A DNA stretch of 64,000 nt from contig NW_003314303.1 of the NCBI RefSeq assembly GCF_000143415.4, forward strand, positions 1,594,785-1,658,784, read 5' to 3'. Both the position numbers and the translations under genes were made by a program. A model generated the notes under the pieces. The model was not told the DNA's origin. It searched no databases and saw only the letters and a list, made by a program, of their open reading frames with translations. Shown piece by piece: positions 21,928-32,682 of the stretch (position 1 is the first letter of the stretch; every line of letters starts with the position of its first letter). Source of the DNA: Selaginella moellendorffii (lineage: Eukaryota; Streptophyta; Lycopodiopsida; Selaginellales; Selaginellaceae).

Positions 21928-24021
21928 TCAGCAAGGCATGGTGTGAAGTTTCTGTGGATCAGAGCTCTTGCAACTTTTCAGAACCTCCCGTAAGTCTTGC
22001 ATCCTTTGCTTTTTCATGTCATGCTCCTGGACTTTCCTGTTCTTTATCTCCTTATAGCTTTTAGCCTTACGACCAGTTCCAAAGTAGACAGCCTTCGTCT
22101 TCGTCCTGGGTGTGAATCTCGAGCACACAGGCTCCGGAAGCGCTTGCGGTGGCGTCTCCAGATCGACGAGCAACAGATATGGCGACGGACACCTCGGGTC
22201 CAGCTCAAAAGCGTGCCTTGCCGCCACAGCTCCAAGCTCGACATCGCCATGAAGCTTGCAAACGTTGAGCAGCGTCGTCCAAGTCACAGCATCCGGCAAG
22301 AAAGGCATCGAAGCGACGAGCTCCTCGGCCTGTCCCAGCCTCCCAGCTCGTCCCAGCGCATTGATCAAGCAGCAGTAGTGATCCACGGTCGGCTCCTCGA
22401 AGTGCTGCTCCTGGACTGCGAGAAAGATCTGCCGAGAAGCCTCCAGCAGTCCGGCATGGTTGCACGAATTCAAGAGGCCCACGAAGGTGACGTCGTCCGG
22501 ATCGACCCCGGCCAAGATCATCCTCCGTGAGAGATGGATCGCTTCGTGGTGCTGCTGGCTCGATCGAGCGTAGGCATGGATCAGCGCGTTCCAGGAGGTG
22601 GCATTTGGATTCGGCATCACGGAGAAGGCGCTCTCGGCTCGGACAAGATCGCCCTTTTGAGCGTGGCCGGCGATGATCGCGTTCCAGGCTCGCGAGTTCT
22701 TGACGGGCATATCCTCGAAGAGCTGGGTGGCGCGGTCGAGATCGCCGTTTTGTGCGTAGGCCGCCACCATCGCCGACCAGGCGTAGACGATCCGGCGCGG
22801 GCATTTCTCGAAGATGATCCTGGCCTCGAGCACAAAGCCCGCGATCCCGTAGGCGCGGATGAGCGCCGGCCAGGAGCTATCATCCGGGCGTGGCATCCGA
22901 TCAAACATCCGCCGCGCCTCATCGGGTTGCCGGTTCTCGGCATACGCCTCGATCATCGCGTTCCAGGACACTGTATCCCTCTCGGGCATCCGATCGAAAT
23001 AGATCCTCGCGGAGTTTACTCGCAGAGAGCTCCCATGCGCAGTGATCATCGCTGTCCAGGAGATCACATCCCTCTCCGGCATGCCCACGAAGAGATCTCT
23101 CGCCTCGTCAAGATGCCCGTTTTGGGCAAATGCTTGGAGCATCGCGTTCCAAGACACCACGCTCCTCTCGGGCATGGAAACGAAGAGCTCCTTCGCGCGA
23201 TGCAGCCGTCCGTTGGTAGCGTACGAAGTAACCATGGCCGTCCACGAGACGATGCCCCGGTACGGCATGCGGTGGAAGACCGAGGTGGCGGAGTCGGGTT
23301 GCCCGAGCTGGGCATATCCGGTGACCATGGTATTCCACGTCACCATGTCGCGGCGGCCCATCCCCGCGAAGAGGGAGGCGGCGTGGCCGGCGCGATCGTT
23401 CTGGAAGAGCGCCGAGAGGAGGATGTTGAAGGAGAAGAGATTTGGGAGCTGGATCGCGTGGAAGACAGCGATGGCGTCGTCGATCCTCTCGCATTTGCCG
23501 TAGGCCTCGATGATCGTGTTGGCGAGGAAGGTGCTGTGGTGGAAATCGCTCGCGAGGACGTAATCATGGAGCTCGCGGGTGCGCGCGACATCACGGGAGT
23601 CGCCGCTGGCGCGGATGTGGCGCGCGAGGTCGCCGGGGACGAACTCCGCGCGGTTGAGCTTGCGCGGGCCGGTGAGCGTCTCGCGGCCGTCTGGGGGGTT
23701 GCGGCGGAGGAGCTGGCGGAGCTTCTCAGCGGCGCCCTGGCGGCGGAGGCGGCGCGTTCGGATGCGGCGCTTGATCTGGATCTCTGGGATGGGGCGCTCG
23801 ATCCATTTCTCGCCAAGGAATTGCTGCTCGAAGAGGGACTTGCCGGTTCGCCGCGGCCAGAAGTGGTAGGCGTGGAGGAGATTTCGCTCCTTCCATTTGT
23901 CGCTGATGGGGAACTTGGATCTCTGGACGAACAAACTAACGGTCGCCTTTGGCCCCTTATATCGCGGCATTAGGGTTCTTGAAGATCGCGGTTTTCTGGA
24001 AATGTGCGCGTGACGCTTCAA
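21928..24021 (-). CDS. PLS-type PPR protein with long basic N-terminal extension
   Basis: A single-exon frame of 697 residues. Residues about 150-600 are PPR motifs of alternating length (DMVTWNTMVTGYAQLGQPDS, SVVSWNAMLQAFAQNGHLDE, RDTVSWNAMIEAYAENRQPD), then an E-type segment (HYCCLINALGRAGRLGQAEE). The frame leaves the usual E sequence after SPYLLLVD and ends in about 75 Lys/Arg-rich residues, so no DYW domain is present. The first 140 residues are unusually basic and not PPR-like. There are several in-frame ATGs near the start, so the first Met may be upstream of the true one. Expected role: organellar RNA binding. Confidence 0.87.
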   Translation of the reverse strand: MKRHAHISRKPRSSRTLMPRYKGPKATVSLFVQRSKFPISDKWKERNLLHAYHFWPRRTGKSLFEQQFLGEKWIERPIPEIQIKRRIRTRRLRRQGAAEKLRQLLRRNPPDGRETLTGPRKLNRAEFVPGDLARHIRASGDSRDVARTRELHDYVLASDFHHSTFLANTIIEAYGKCERIDDAIAVFHAIQLPNLFSFNILLSALFQNDRAGHAASLFAGMGRRDMVTWNTMVTGYAQLGQPDSATSVFHRMPYRGIVSWTAMVTSYATNGRLHRAKELFVSMPERSVVSWNAMLQAFAQNGHLDEARDLFVGMPERDVISWTAMITAHGSSLRVNSARIYFDRMPERDTVSWNAMIEAYAENRQPDEARRMFDRMPRPDDSSWPALIRAYGIAGFVLEARIIFEKCPRRIVYAWSAMVAAYAQNGDLDRATQLFEDMPVKNSRAWNAIIAGHAQKGDLVRAESAFSVMPNPNATSWNALIHAYARSSQQHHEAIHLSRRMILAGVDPDDVTFVGLLNSCNHAGLLEASRQIFLAVQEQHFEEPTVDHYCCLINALGRAGRLGQAEELVASMPFLPDAVTWTTLLNVCKLHGDVELGAVAARHAFELDPRCPSPYLLLVDLETPPQALPEPVCSRFTPRTKTKAVYFGTGRKAKSYKEIKNRKVQEHDMKKQRMQDLREVLKSCKSSDPQKLHTMPC

Positions 24022-24084
24022 GGAGTCGAAAATCTGCGTGATCGATAAGCGGGAAGATTTGGCGCTTGCTTTTCAAGGAGCTGC

Positions 24085-24840
24085 CGCCCCGGACGATCGA
24101 GCTAGTCGGGAGCCATGACGTAGTGGCTGCTTCGCGGATCATCTCGCGGGCTAATAGCGCTAGCGCGAAGAAGAGGCTCGGCAGCCTCGTAGCTTCTGTG
24201 ATAGAGGCACTACTCGTGGCATTTGCGGAGGACGAGCAGGACAGGAACTGGATCTACTGCGCCGAGGATCTTGACGAGATGAAACAGGTGGCGGCAGAGA
24301 GACAACGATTTGCTCTTCCCGGTGGACGAGTACGATGTTTACGACGCGAGGTACGGCGTTGCGAGAGCTCGGGCAGCGATCGGCGTGCTTGCATGCTGGA
24401 TCGGAGAAGCGCTTCCATCGCGATCGAGGGACGAGAATCTCTGAGAGTGCTCGCGAAGAGCGAAGTTGGAACTTTCCTGCGATGGAAGGGTCTCGACAGC
24501 GGAGATGCGCGCGCTAACCGGCTATCTTCCGCTGTAGTGAGCATCTACCTCGACGCGGAGATCAAAATGCGTGCTCTTAAACTCACTAAACATTTGCCAA
24601 ATCGTGAGATATCTTAACCAGAAGAACTCATGGAAAGTGTCGCAACAACTCCTTCATCAGCTTCATCTGCTAGGTACCTCTTCATTGTCCAAACCATTGG
24701 GGCATGGACTTAAGCTATGATATGAAGATTTCTGTGAAGATTGGAGATAGATTTTGTTTGGCATTTCAATGATCTTAGAGTGTATTTCAGTATTATGAGA
24801 ACCCAGGAGCATAGCATTTTATTCCACCACATATACTTTT
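24085..24840 (+). pseudogene. Repeat unit copy A: decayed unidentified gene
   Basis: Begins near CGATCGAGCTAGTCGGG, as do copies B (27658) and C (55270). The best protein-like frame in all three contains EALLVAFAEDEQDRNWIYCA and DLDEMKQVAAERQ. It then shifts frame to a segment with VDEYDVYDARYGVARARA. Single-base indels and stops break it. I do not recognise the family. The unit always sits beside an aegerolysin-type gene on the opposite strand. Confidence 0.5.
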
Positions 24841-24899
24841 GAAAGTAGCACCAGTGTGACCACTGGCAATGGAGCTTGCTACGCTTCACTCTTGGAGGC

Positions 24900-25468
24900 T
24901 TAAACTAGTGCCACCACTTTGAGTACAAGGTCTCCCAGCGGACCGGAAGTATAAAAGGACGGAAGCTGCACAATACAATTCTTGTAGGAATCGCTGACAG
25001 ACAGCTTATTACTGCCAATGTATGGACAATCAAAGTGTATAGTGGCAACTTTGATGCCCTTCGTATAGATGTCAAATCCACCTGTAGTCCCAGATGGAGA
25101 ACCTTGCCTTCCACATGCAGCAAATGGCAGGTTGGGAGAGGTTTCTCCTGCAGCAATGGTTATCCCAGCTGGTGCACTCGCGTCGGCGTTCTAATCTGGG
25201 TACTTGTACCACTTTCCAAATGTTAAGGAGTTTTTCACTTCTAAGGTGTCTTGTCCCAGGTTTGTGATCTTGAAGGATACCCACTGAGGATATCCTCCCA
25301 ACTTGCCATCTGCATTGCAGATATACTGTAAGCCCAGAAATTAAACTTGAGCTACGTACCGGTGACTTGAAAGATAGAAACTGAGTCCTCTTCTCCAGCT
25401 GAAGCAGCAGAAGCTAAGCTCCCAATGGATATGCAAAGCAATGCTAGAAGGAAAGAAGAACTTGACAT
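24900..25468 (-). pseudogene. Aegerolysin-family secreted protein, copy A (broken by a stop)
   Basis: Exon 1 (25468-25360) encodes a signal peptide (MSSSSFLLALLCISIGSLAS, then AASAGEED). A 50-bp intron (25359-25310, GTACGT...TGCAG) leads to exon 2 (25309-24900). Exon 2 has the family order YPQWVSFKITNLG, then ACGR followed by a Gly-Thr-Thr-Gly segment, DCPYIGSN, and SGPLGDLVLKV at the end. Aegerolysins are small beta-sandwich proteins that bind membrane lipids; some fungal members work with a pore-forming partner. They are common in fungi and bacteria but rare in plants. A TAG at 25193-25191 interrupts exon 2 where copy C has GAG. No partner gene of the MACPF type is in the window. Confidence 0.72.
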
Positions 25469-25559
25469 GATTTCTTGCAAATTTGGGTTTGGGGCTTGCA
25501 AATTTATACTCACTTTTTAAATGTTTAAAAATGGTTATGCGTAAGCACAAAGTTTTAAA

Positions 25560-26850
25560 ACTTGAACTATTTTTTAAACAGGTTAGTGCCTCCTCGTACT
25601 CAAAAGGTTTAGACTAAAAGTCCAAGGAGTAATGTGTGGCATAATTGTCAGTCCCACGTGAAAGATTGCGACGTATTAACTTTCGAGCACTAGAGTGGGA
25701 ATTTTTATTTAGGAGAAAATTGAAAAGATATATCGTCACCTACAAAACCACCATTTCAGCTGAATTGTTCCGTGAAATGGTCGTTGTTTAAGAAATGCAG
25801 TACCAACGGGAGCAAGAGTTCACGGTGAGATCCTCCAATTTTGCAGCAAAACCATGTCGCATGGAAAAGAAATTTACGAATTTGGCAGAGTGACAATTGT
25901 GTAGCAAGCAGTTGCACAATCTATCCATGAATTTGAAAATCCAGATGTTTGGAAGATGTGGGAGCTTGCAAGAAGCATTAGAGAGATCACATGGGATCTG
26001 CAAGGAATCGTTTCTTGTGGAACAACATGATTGCTGTGCAGGATATGCCAAAATGGCTATCCGGAGTGCTATGGGACACAAGAACATTGTAGCCTGGAAC
26101 ACAATGCTCCAGGCATACATTCAGGTCAAAGATACTGAAAAGGAGAGAGAATTTGATGCAATGCCAGATAGTTTAGTCCCGGTGTAAAAGCGAAGCTAAT
26201 CTTTGATTCGATTACATTTTTCCTCGGAATTCAATGATGTCTTTTCGAACGAATTCTCGAGCACGCCTCGTGACGTGGAATTGGTTATCTTCTAAATGCC
26301 AGAGCCGAGAGAGTTGTTTCCTCCATCGTCGGAGCATATCCCGGAGCGGACATACGACCGGAGCGGAGCGGATGTTTGCTGCCATCCCGGGAAGAAAGAT
26401 CTCATCGCCTGGAACACGCTGATCACGCTCAAACGCCACGTTGATGGTGTCTCTGCCGTGATCCTCGCAATACAACAAGGCCGTGATCGTTTGTGAGCGT
26501 TTTTGGTGCTTGCGGCCAGCTTGGGCTGTTCTAGTGGGGATGGAGCTACTTTCGAAACATGGCCAACGATCACCAAGTCCAAGCGTTGGGTGCTGCCTTG
26601 TGGATCTCCGCACTTGATCTGGTCAACTAGCTGCCGAGGATCTCATATCCAGCACGTCCCGGATGAGTCAAGAGGATCCACAATGAGCAGAACTGGCTGC
26701 TCACAGTGCGTCCACTCCTTGACACCATCATCTCGTCACCGTATGCTCTCCTTTCCCATATCTAGGTCGCCCGTAGCTCGTCACATGGTCCTCTGTGTCA
26801 ACGTATACCTCAGTAGAAGTAGTTTTTATAATTTTACAAAAACTTATGAG
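25560..26850 (+). pseudogene. PPR-derived pseudogene, tandem copy A
   Basis: Short PPR phrases appear in shifting frames, for example GHKNIVAWNTMLQAYIQ (about 26080) and PGRKISSPGTR/KDLIAWNTLIT (about 26395). Frameshifts and stops are frequent. The whole stretch is repeated at 29245-30330 with many small differences, so it belongs to the tandem duplication. Confidence 0.6.
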
Positions 26851-27135
26851 TGATTGGTTCTTTCCTGGAGTTCAGAGATCATCCTCAATGCTGATGCTTC
26901 TTGGAAAAATTAAGATATAAATATCTTTGAAATGTCCAAGGCATCTCTTCTTCACTCTTGTTATCCTCACGAAGGACTTTGCAGCGCCTGGCACCAGTCG
27001 CACTTTGAAAGAGAAATTTGCTGTAGGAGTTATTGTTTTCTTCAAGCTGGAATGAAACCTAAGTTTGCACGTAGATCTAAATGTTCGTAATAATGTATAT
27101 ATGGTATGTCTTTGGAAGGATCTAATTCAGCGGTG
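26851..27135. other. Non-coding sequence between duplicated segments
   Basis: I see no gene or element in this stretch. Confidence 0.5.
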
Positions 27136-27600
27136 GTCCAAGGTGTTGTTACTTTCTCTCAATGAGAAAGAAGAAATGCGAAGCGGACGAGGTAACTTTC
27201 GCAACGCTTTCACCCAGTCCAGCGATCTGGAGCGCGCGCTGAACCACCTCCATCGAATGCCGTTTGGTCGTGATCTAGTGTCCCGGACTTTGCTACTGCA
27301 AACGTTTCCCAGGAACGAGGAGGCGATGCCCGGAGCGTCAAGGATGCGTTTTGGAAGACGCCACGACAGTGTCTTGGACTGTGATGCTCGAGGCCTACGC
27401 GCAGAACGGTGACGCGAATATGGTCTCCCATCGAATGCCCAGGAGAGACGTCGTGTGGTGGACGAGCTTCTGTGCTCGAGCCGACTTGGCGAGAGTGGTG
27501 TTGGAGAGAATGCCCGGCTGTGACGCTCTCTCCTGGGGGGCTCTGGCTTACAGCTTCGCTCAATAGGGACTGGTCCCGGGACGTCTTGCCGGAGCTCGAC
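27136..27600 (+). pseudogene. PPR pseudogene fragment with a patch from the P-type PPR gene
   Basis: From about 27215 the sequence carries PLS-type phrases (TTVSWTVMLEAYAQNGDAN, PRRDVVWWTSF) with frameshifts. Just before this, 27169-27208 is identical over about 40 bp to 20153-20192 of the P-type PPR gene (AAATGCGAAGCGGACGAGGT and neighbours), although the surrounding PPR classes differ. The patch looks like copied filler DNA or a gene-conversion tract. Confidence 0.6.
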
Positions 27601-27657
27601 TTGGAGAGGTGAGATCGAGCAGACCAAGTATATGTTGAACAGCGATGGATTGCCATG

Positions 27658-28393
27658 GCCGATCGAGCTAGTCGGGTTCTCGCGTGCTAGCAGCACTAGC
27701 GCGAACAAGAGGCTCGGCGACTCAGAATCCTCGTAGCGCCTGTGAGAGAGGCACTGCTCGTGGCATTTGCGGAGGACGAGCAGGACAGGAACTGGATCTA
27801 CTGCGCCGAGGATCTCGACGAGATGAAACAGGTGGCGGCAGAGAGACAACGATTTGCTCTTCGCGGTGGACGAGTACGATGTTTACGACGTGAGGTACGG
27901 CGTTGCGAGAGCTCGAGCAGGGATCGACGTGCTTGCGTGCTGGATCGGAGATGCGCGAGCTAACCGGCTATCTTGTGAGGATCTACCTCGACGTGTACGT
28001 ACCCATGTTTTGTCATAAAGAAATCGATATCAAAAGCAGAGCCAGATCTTTTGTTGACGGAAGAAATCGTTTGCTGACATATCCAGGAACCTCAGCTTGG
28101 ACCGAAGCACTGGGGAACGAGCTACGAGCAGGCATGGTTGAAGAATTCAGTGGATCGCGGAGATCAAAATGCGCGCTCTTAAACTCACTAAACATTTGAG
28201 ATAGCTTAACCAGAAGAACTCATGGAAAGAGTCGCAACAACTCCTTCATCAGCTTCGTCTGCGAGGTACCTCTTCATTGTCCAAACCAGTGGGGCATGGA
28301 CTTAAGCTGTGATATCAACACCGGACAACGATTTCTGTGAAGATCGGAGATTGGAGATGGATTTTGTTTGGCATTTCAATGATCTTAGAGTGT
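27658..28393 (+). pseudogene. Repeat unit copy B: decayed unidentified gene
   Basis: Begins CGATCGAGCTAGTCGGG and has the same AFAEDEQDRNWIYCAEDLDE segment as copy A. It retains a downstream part also seen in copy C (ARSFVDGRNRLLTYPGTSAW). At 28393/28394 the sequence jumps directly from the GATCTTAGAGTGT motif into the aegerolysin gene, deleting about 300 bp present in copy A. Confidence 0.5.
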
Positions 28394-28767
28394 AGAACCT
28401 TGCCTTCCACATGCAGCAAATGGCGGGTTGGGAGAGGTTGCTCCTGCAGCAATGGTTATCCCACCTGGTGCGCTGCCATCATTGTGCTTATTTGGGTACT
28501 TATACCACTTTCCATATGATAAGAAGGAGTTCTTCACTTCTAAGGTGTCTCATCCCAGGTTTGTGATCTTGAAGGATACCCACTGAGGATATCCTCCCAA
28601 CTTGCCATCTGCATTGCAGATATACTGTAAGCCCAGCAATTAAACTTGAGTTACGTACCGGTGACTTGAAAGATAGAAACCGAGTCCTCTTCTCCAGCGG
28701 AAGCAACAGAAACTAACCTCCCAATGGATAGGCAAAGCAATGCTACAAGGAAAGAAGAACTCGACAT
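28394..28767 (-). pseudogene. Aegerolysin-family gene, copy B (truncated and stopped)
   Basis: Exon 1 (28767-28659) again encodes a signal peptide, and the 50-bp intron (28658-28609) is conserved. Exon 2 carries a TGA (28552-28550) soon after the YPQWVSFKITNLG-type segment. It is then cut at 28394, losing the C-terminal third and the natural stop. The copy is clearly non-functional. Confidence 0.7.
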
Positions 28768-28956
28768 GATTTCTTGCGAGTTTGGGTTTTGGGTTTGGAA
28801 ATCTATACTCCCGAAGTATCACTTTTTAAACGTTATGGCTATGGCCTGTGTCTCGTGGGATCTAAACTGAAGCACGAAGTTTTATAAAACTGTTTTAAAA
28901 ATGGTTCAAGTAATGCCTCCTCGTGGACCTGCTACTCAAAAGGACGCACATAAGAC

Positions 28957-29240
28957 CAGGACATGGTTTTTTGCCTTATTTTTCTGGTCAAATACCCGTT
29001 TTAAATCATAATCTTGTCATAGTGACCAGTAAAATCAAAATACACTAGTAGAAAAAGACATTTTATGTTTATATACAACAAGTCATATGTATTTTAATAC
29101 ATATTGTATGTTTTATCTCAGGTGGGATCTGATTTTTTCACTCTATAAATATGATTCTAGTGTTTGGGAAATACAACGTAGCTACCAGTTAATTTTATTT
29201 ATTTGTATTCAAATGACAATAGTCAATGTTTTTTTTGGTC
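28957..29240. mobile_element. 284-bp insertion (MITE-like) with an empty site in copy A
   Basis: Copy A reads ...AGAC TAAAAGTCC at about 25611. Copy B reads AGAC, then 284 bp, then AGAC TAAAGTCC, consistent with a 4-bp target duplication. The insert starts CAGGACATGG and ends TTTTGGTC; counting the flanking GAC, the ends GACCA and TGGTC are inverted. It contains CACTAGTAGAAAAAG near 29044, a motif known from CACTA-element ends, but not at its terminus. It is AT-rich and has no gene. Confidence 0.6.
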
Positions 29241-29244
29241 AGAC

Positions 29245-30330
29245 TAAAGTCCAAGGAGCAAGGGGACACACCACATGTGGCATAGCGGTCAGTCCCATGT
29301 GAAAGATTGTGACGTATAGCCACGTTTAGCTTTCCAACACTAAAGTATAATCATCAACCTACAAAACCACCATTTCAGCTGAATTGTTCCATGAAATGGT
29401 CATTTGAGAAGTGCAGTACCAACAGGAGCAAGAGTTCATGGCGAGATCCTCAGGGATCTGTCCGGTGGAAAAGGGATTTACGAATTTGGCAGAGTGACGA
29501 TTTGCAGCAAGCAGCTATCCATGAATCAGATTTGGGAGCTTGTGGGAGCTTGGGGGAAGATGTGGGAGCTTGCAAGAAGCAAGAGAGAGATCAGCAAGGA
29601 ATCGTTCCTTGTGGAACAACATGATCACTGCGATGCCAAAACGGCTATCAGGAGCGAATGAATTGTTACGGGAGACAAGAACATTGTAGCCTGGAACACA
29701 ATGATCAGGTAAAAGGAGAATGAATTTGATGCGATACCGGATAAGTTTAGTGGACTGCCATTCTTACAGCATATGCCCAGTGTGGGTGTTTGATAAAAGC
29801 GAAGCTAATCTTTGATTCGATGACATTTTTTTCCCGGAATTCAATCAATCACGTGGAATTGGTTATCTTCTAAATGCCAAAGCCGAGAGAGTTGTTTCCT
29901 CCATCGTCTGAGCATATGCCCGGAGCCGGCATACGACTGGAGCCAAGCGGATGTTTGCTGCCATCGCGGAAGAAAGATCCAATTGCCTGGAACACGCTGA
30001 TCACGGCCTTGTCGCATTGCCAGGATGACGGCATCAACGTGGTGTTTGATCCATTCAGCGTTTGTGAGCGTTCTTCGTCCTTGTGGCCAGCTTGGGGTGT
30101 TCTAGTGGGGATGGAGCTTTCAAAACATGGCCGATGATCCTGCCTGGTGGGTCTCTGCGCTCGAACTGGTCAGCTAGCTGCTGGCTGGAGTCACTTGGAT
30201 GGCCGGTGCTTGTTGGCAAAAGAGGATCCACAACGCGTCCACTCCTCGATACCACCATCTCGTCACTTACACAGGCTTCATTCAAGCTGGAATGAAGCCT
30301 GTGTAAGTTTGCACATAGGTCTAGATGTTT
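29245..30330 (+). pseudogene. PPR-derived pseudogene, tandem copy B
   Basis: This is a duplicate of 25600-26850. The flanking phrase AAAACCACCATTTCAGCTGA and PPR remnants such as ..DPIAWNTLITAL.. are shared. Stops and indels differ from copy A, so the two copies have decayed independently. Confidence 0.6.
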
Positions 30331-30719
30331 GTCATATCTATCTGTGTATGTATGTATGTTTGTGGTGACAGTGGCCCAAAATGATCACCACCACATGAAA
30401 GGTTGTTGTGACTGATGGGCATTCCCATCATTGAGGTATTTCTTTTAAAAAATAAAAATTAAAAATGTATAAGAATCTACAAAAATACCTTTATGAAGTT
30501 TTGTTATTTTAAAAGACCACATTAAATCAAACTACATCAAAACAATCCAAAATCTTGAATTGTTTCTCATATTGCTTTCAAGGATGTTATGTGGATGAAG
30601 TTAAGGGGTTGGTTTACTGAGCATAGTTGTGTGAAGGCACCAAAGCATAAGATGATGTTGAGGATTTAGAAGATATGACTTTTGTGGAAACTGAAGTATG
30701 TAATCATGGTTATTTCCAT
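30331..30719. other. AT-rich sequence, probable transposon flank
   Basis: I recognise nothing certain here. It may be the upstream part of the decayed MULE-type gene that follows. Confidence 0.4.
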
Positions 30720-30737
30720 TGTATCTAACTAGCCAGT

Positions 30738-30990
30738 TTGGAGGTGTTTAACTACAAGCATGTTTATGTCGTGATCCTCATGGACAGAACTTGCTCTTGT
30801 TTTGGTTTGGAGCAAACTAGCAATCTATGTGCTTATCAACTTCATGTTGACCTAAGCATGTACAATGTTATACTCACCCATGCTGTTTACTCAAGGCATA
30901 TTATGTTTCAGATGCTGGTACTATATATCCAATCAATTTAAAGGGTTGAGCAATACATGATATGTTACAACCAAAAAACTGTTGCCCAAA
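30738..30990 (+). mobile_element. Relic of a MULE-type transposase, SWIM zinc-finger end
   Basis: The frame at 30738-30941 reads VFNYKHVYVVILMDRTCSCF and then LCAYQLHVDL. This fits the C-terminal SWIM domain of plant MuDR/MULE transposases (VYVVxLxxRTCSC ... CAHxL), with the key His replaced by Tyr. The rest of the transposase is not recognisable. Confidence 0.5.
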
Positions 30991-31364
30991 AAAAAGTGTA
31001 CCTAAGATATTGGACAAGAGAAGCATGTTTTTCATTGTGGAAGATGTTACTAGTTGATTACATAGTGGCAATTTATTTGATTTAGTTTTGAGTTGATTTT
31101 AACAATATTTTTATTGTTTTAAGTTGATTTTAGCTTGTAAAAAAGTATGGAAATTTAAAATTTAATATAATTTTTATTTTTAAATTTTTTGTAAAATTAA
31201 TTGTTTTTTTATAATTCTTTTCCAAAGAAGTTAAATTATTCAAACTGAAGTTCCTCCAGAATTTGAGATGATATCTTTTACTGTTAAAAGATAACATTCT
31301 AAGAGAACAAAAGATAAATTATCTATTTGGCATTAAAACTATAGATTAATTTATAATTAATTCA
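30991..31364. other. AT-rich sequence before the gypsy LTR
   Basis: I see nothing functional in this stretch. Confidence 0.45.
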
Positions 31365-31521
31365 CTATGTGACAATTACGATGTTGTATACTAATATTAG
31401 CATAGTGGGATTTTAGTAGCCATTAGATTGGTTTCAATCCGGACCACTCGCTCTTATATATAAATTAGAGTTTTTGGGCTAATTGATATGCTATTCCCTT
31501 TCCATATTCCATGCACTTATA
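31365..31521 (+). repeat. 5' LTR of the rearranged gypsy element
   Basis: Matches the 3' LTR over GGGATTTTAGTAGCC, GATTGGTTTCAATCC, a TATATATAA box and TTGATATGC...TATTCCATGCACT. It lacks the 18S rRNA insert found in the 3' LTR. The outer boundary is approximate because the termini have diverged. Confidence 0.65.
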
Positions 31522-31839
31522 TTGGTGGAGGCAAGAGGCACTTTTGATTGTCCTTAAGAAGTGCTTGGATTTGGGATTTTGGTTTAGATCTAGCTTTTGC
31601 ATCATCTAGATCTAGCTTTTTCCATTTCCTTTTTTTTGTTCTTTCCCTTTAAGATTTTGGTTTAGATCTAGCTTTTTGCATTGTCTAGATCTCTATTTCC
31701 TTCTAGCTTTTGTCATTCCTCTTCATTCACTCTTTCCTTTTCATTCATCTTCATGGCAAATTAACAATCTCCTCCTTTGACTCTAGAATAGTAGTTGGTA
31801 CAATTGCTTGATGCTATGCACTTGTAATTGAATAACCAA

Positions 31840-32682
31840 ACTCAGTTGATGGTAGCGTTCACAGCATGTGGTACAACTCCTACTCTTGGTGCCAATCCTC
31901 GCGTTCGGCCGGAGTTTTTTCATGAGAATCCTGGGGATGATGTGTACCATTCGTTTGATCACTTCACAGTGATTGCCACATATCATTCTTGGGATGATGC
32001 TCAACGTTTGCATGAATTTCCCATATGTCTCTAAGGGATGGCATTGTAGTGGTACAATGGTTTGAGCGCAGCCACTTGTGGGGATTGGAGGGTTCTCTCG
32101 GACGTCTTCAAACACACATTTAAACATGCTAAAAATTGTGATGATGCTTTCCAACAATTGCATCATCTTTGCCAAGGGCTATGTAAGTTGGTGATGCAAT
32201 TTGGCATTTGTTTCCAAAGTCTTTTACTTCGTGCGGAGCCAAATATATCAGAGCAGATCAAGCTAGGAATGTCATGGCCAGCACTTCGTCAAAATCTTGT
32301 CGGACTTGTGCATACACTTGCTCCAACCACCCTTGACGATGCTCTTCGCTTGGCACAACGTGATGAGACGTTGCCTCTTCCACTTCTCACTGCACATCCT
32401 TCCACTCCTCTTTCTGTAAGCAATGGTCATATTCCAATGGAGGTTGATGCTACTGCTGCTCGAGTCCAAGGACAAGGGCGAGGACGTGGTCGTGGCTGTG
32501 ACATTTGCTGTTGGGCATGCACTAAAGTTGGGCACACTTATCAGTGTTGTCGGTGTTTTCCAGATTGGCAACCTCCATTTCCTGGGTGGAGACCTTGGCG
32601 TCAACAATGTCTTGTTAGTGCTGCTACAGTGGAAGGTCTAGACACCGCGATGCATTTGGAAAATGAGGAATTGCGCGAGTAA
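31840..32682 (+). pseudogene. gag of the rearranged gypsy element
   Basis: A gag-like frame with FEHENPGDD-type sequence (as FFHENPGDDVYHSFDHF) runs to a stop near 32033. It resumes through GLCKLVMQFGICFQSLLLRA to a CCHC-like knuckle (CWACTKVGHTYQCC), where the last Cys is present but the spacing is slightly off. It ends at 32682, overlapping the protease frame by one base. Confidence 0.65.

Noticed and set aside
22534..23973. 479-codon frame on the plus strand
   Set aside because: It is antisense to the PPR gene at 21928-24021, where GC-rich repeat codons leave the opposite strand open.
24905..25156. Minus-strand open frame of 83 codons over aegerolysin copy A
   Set aside because: It is in the wrong frame; the family residues are read in the frame that contains the TAG at 25193-25191.
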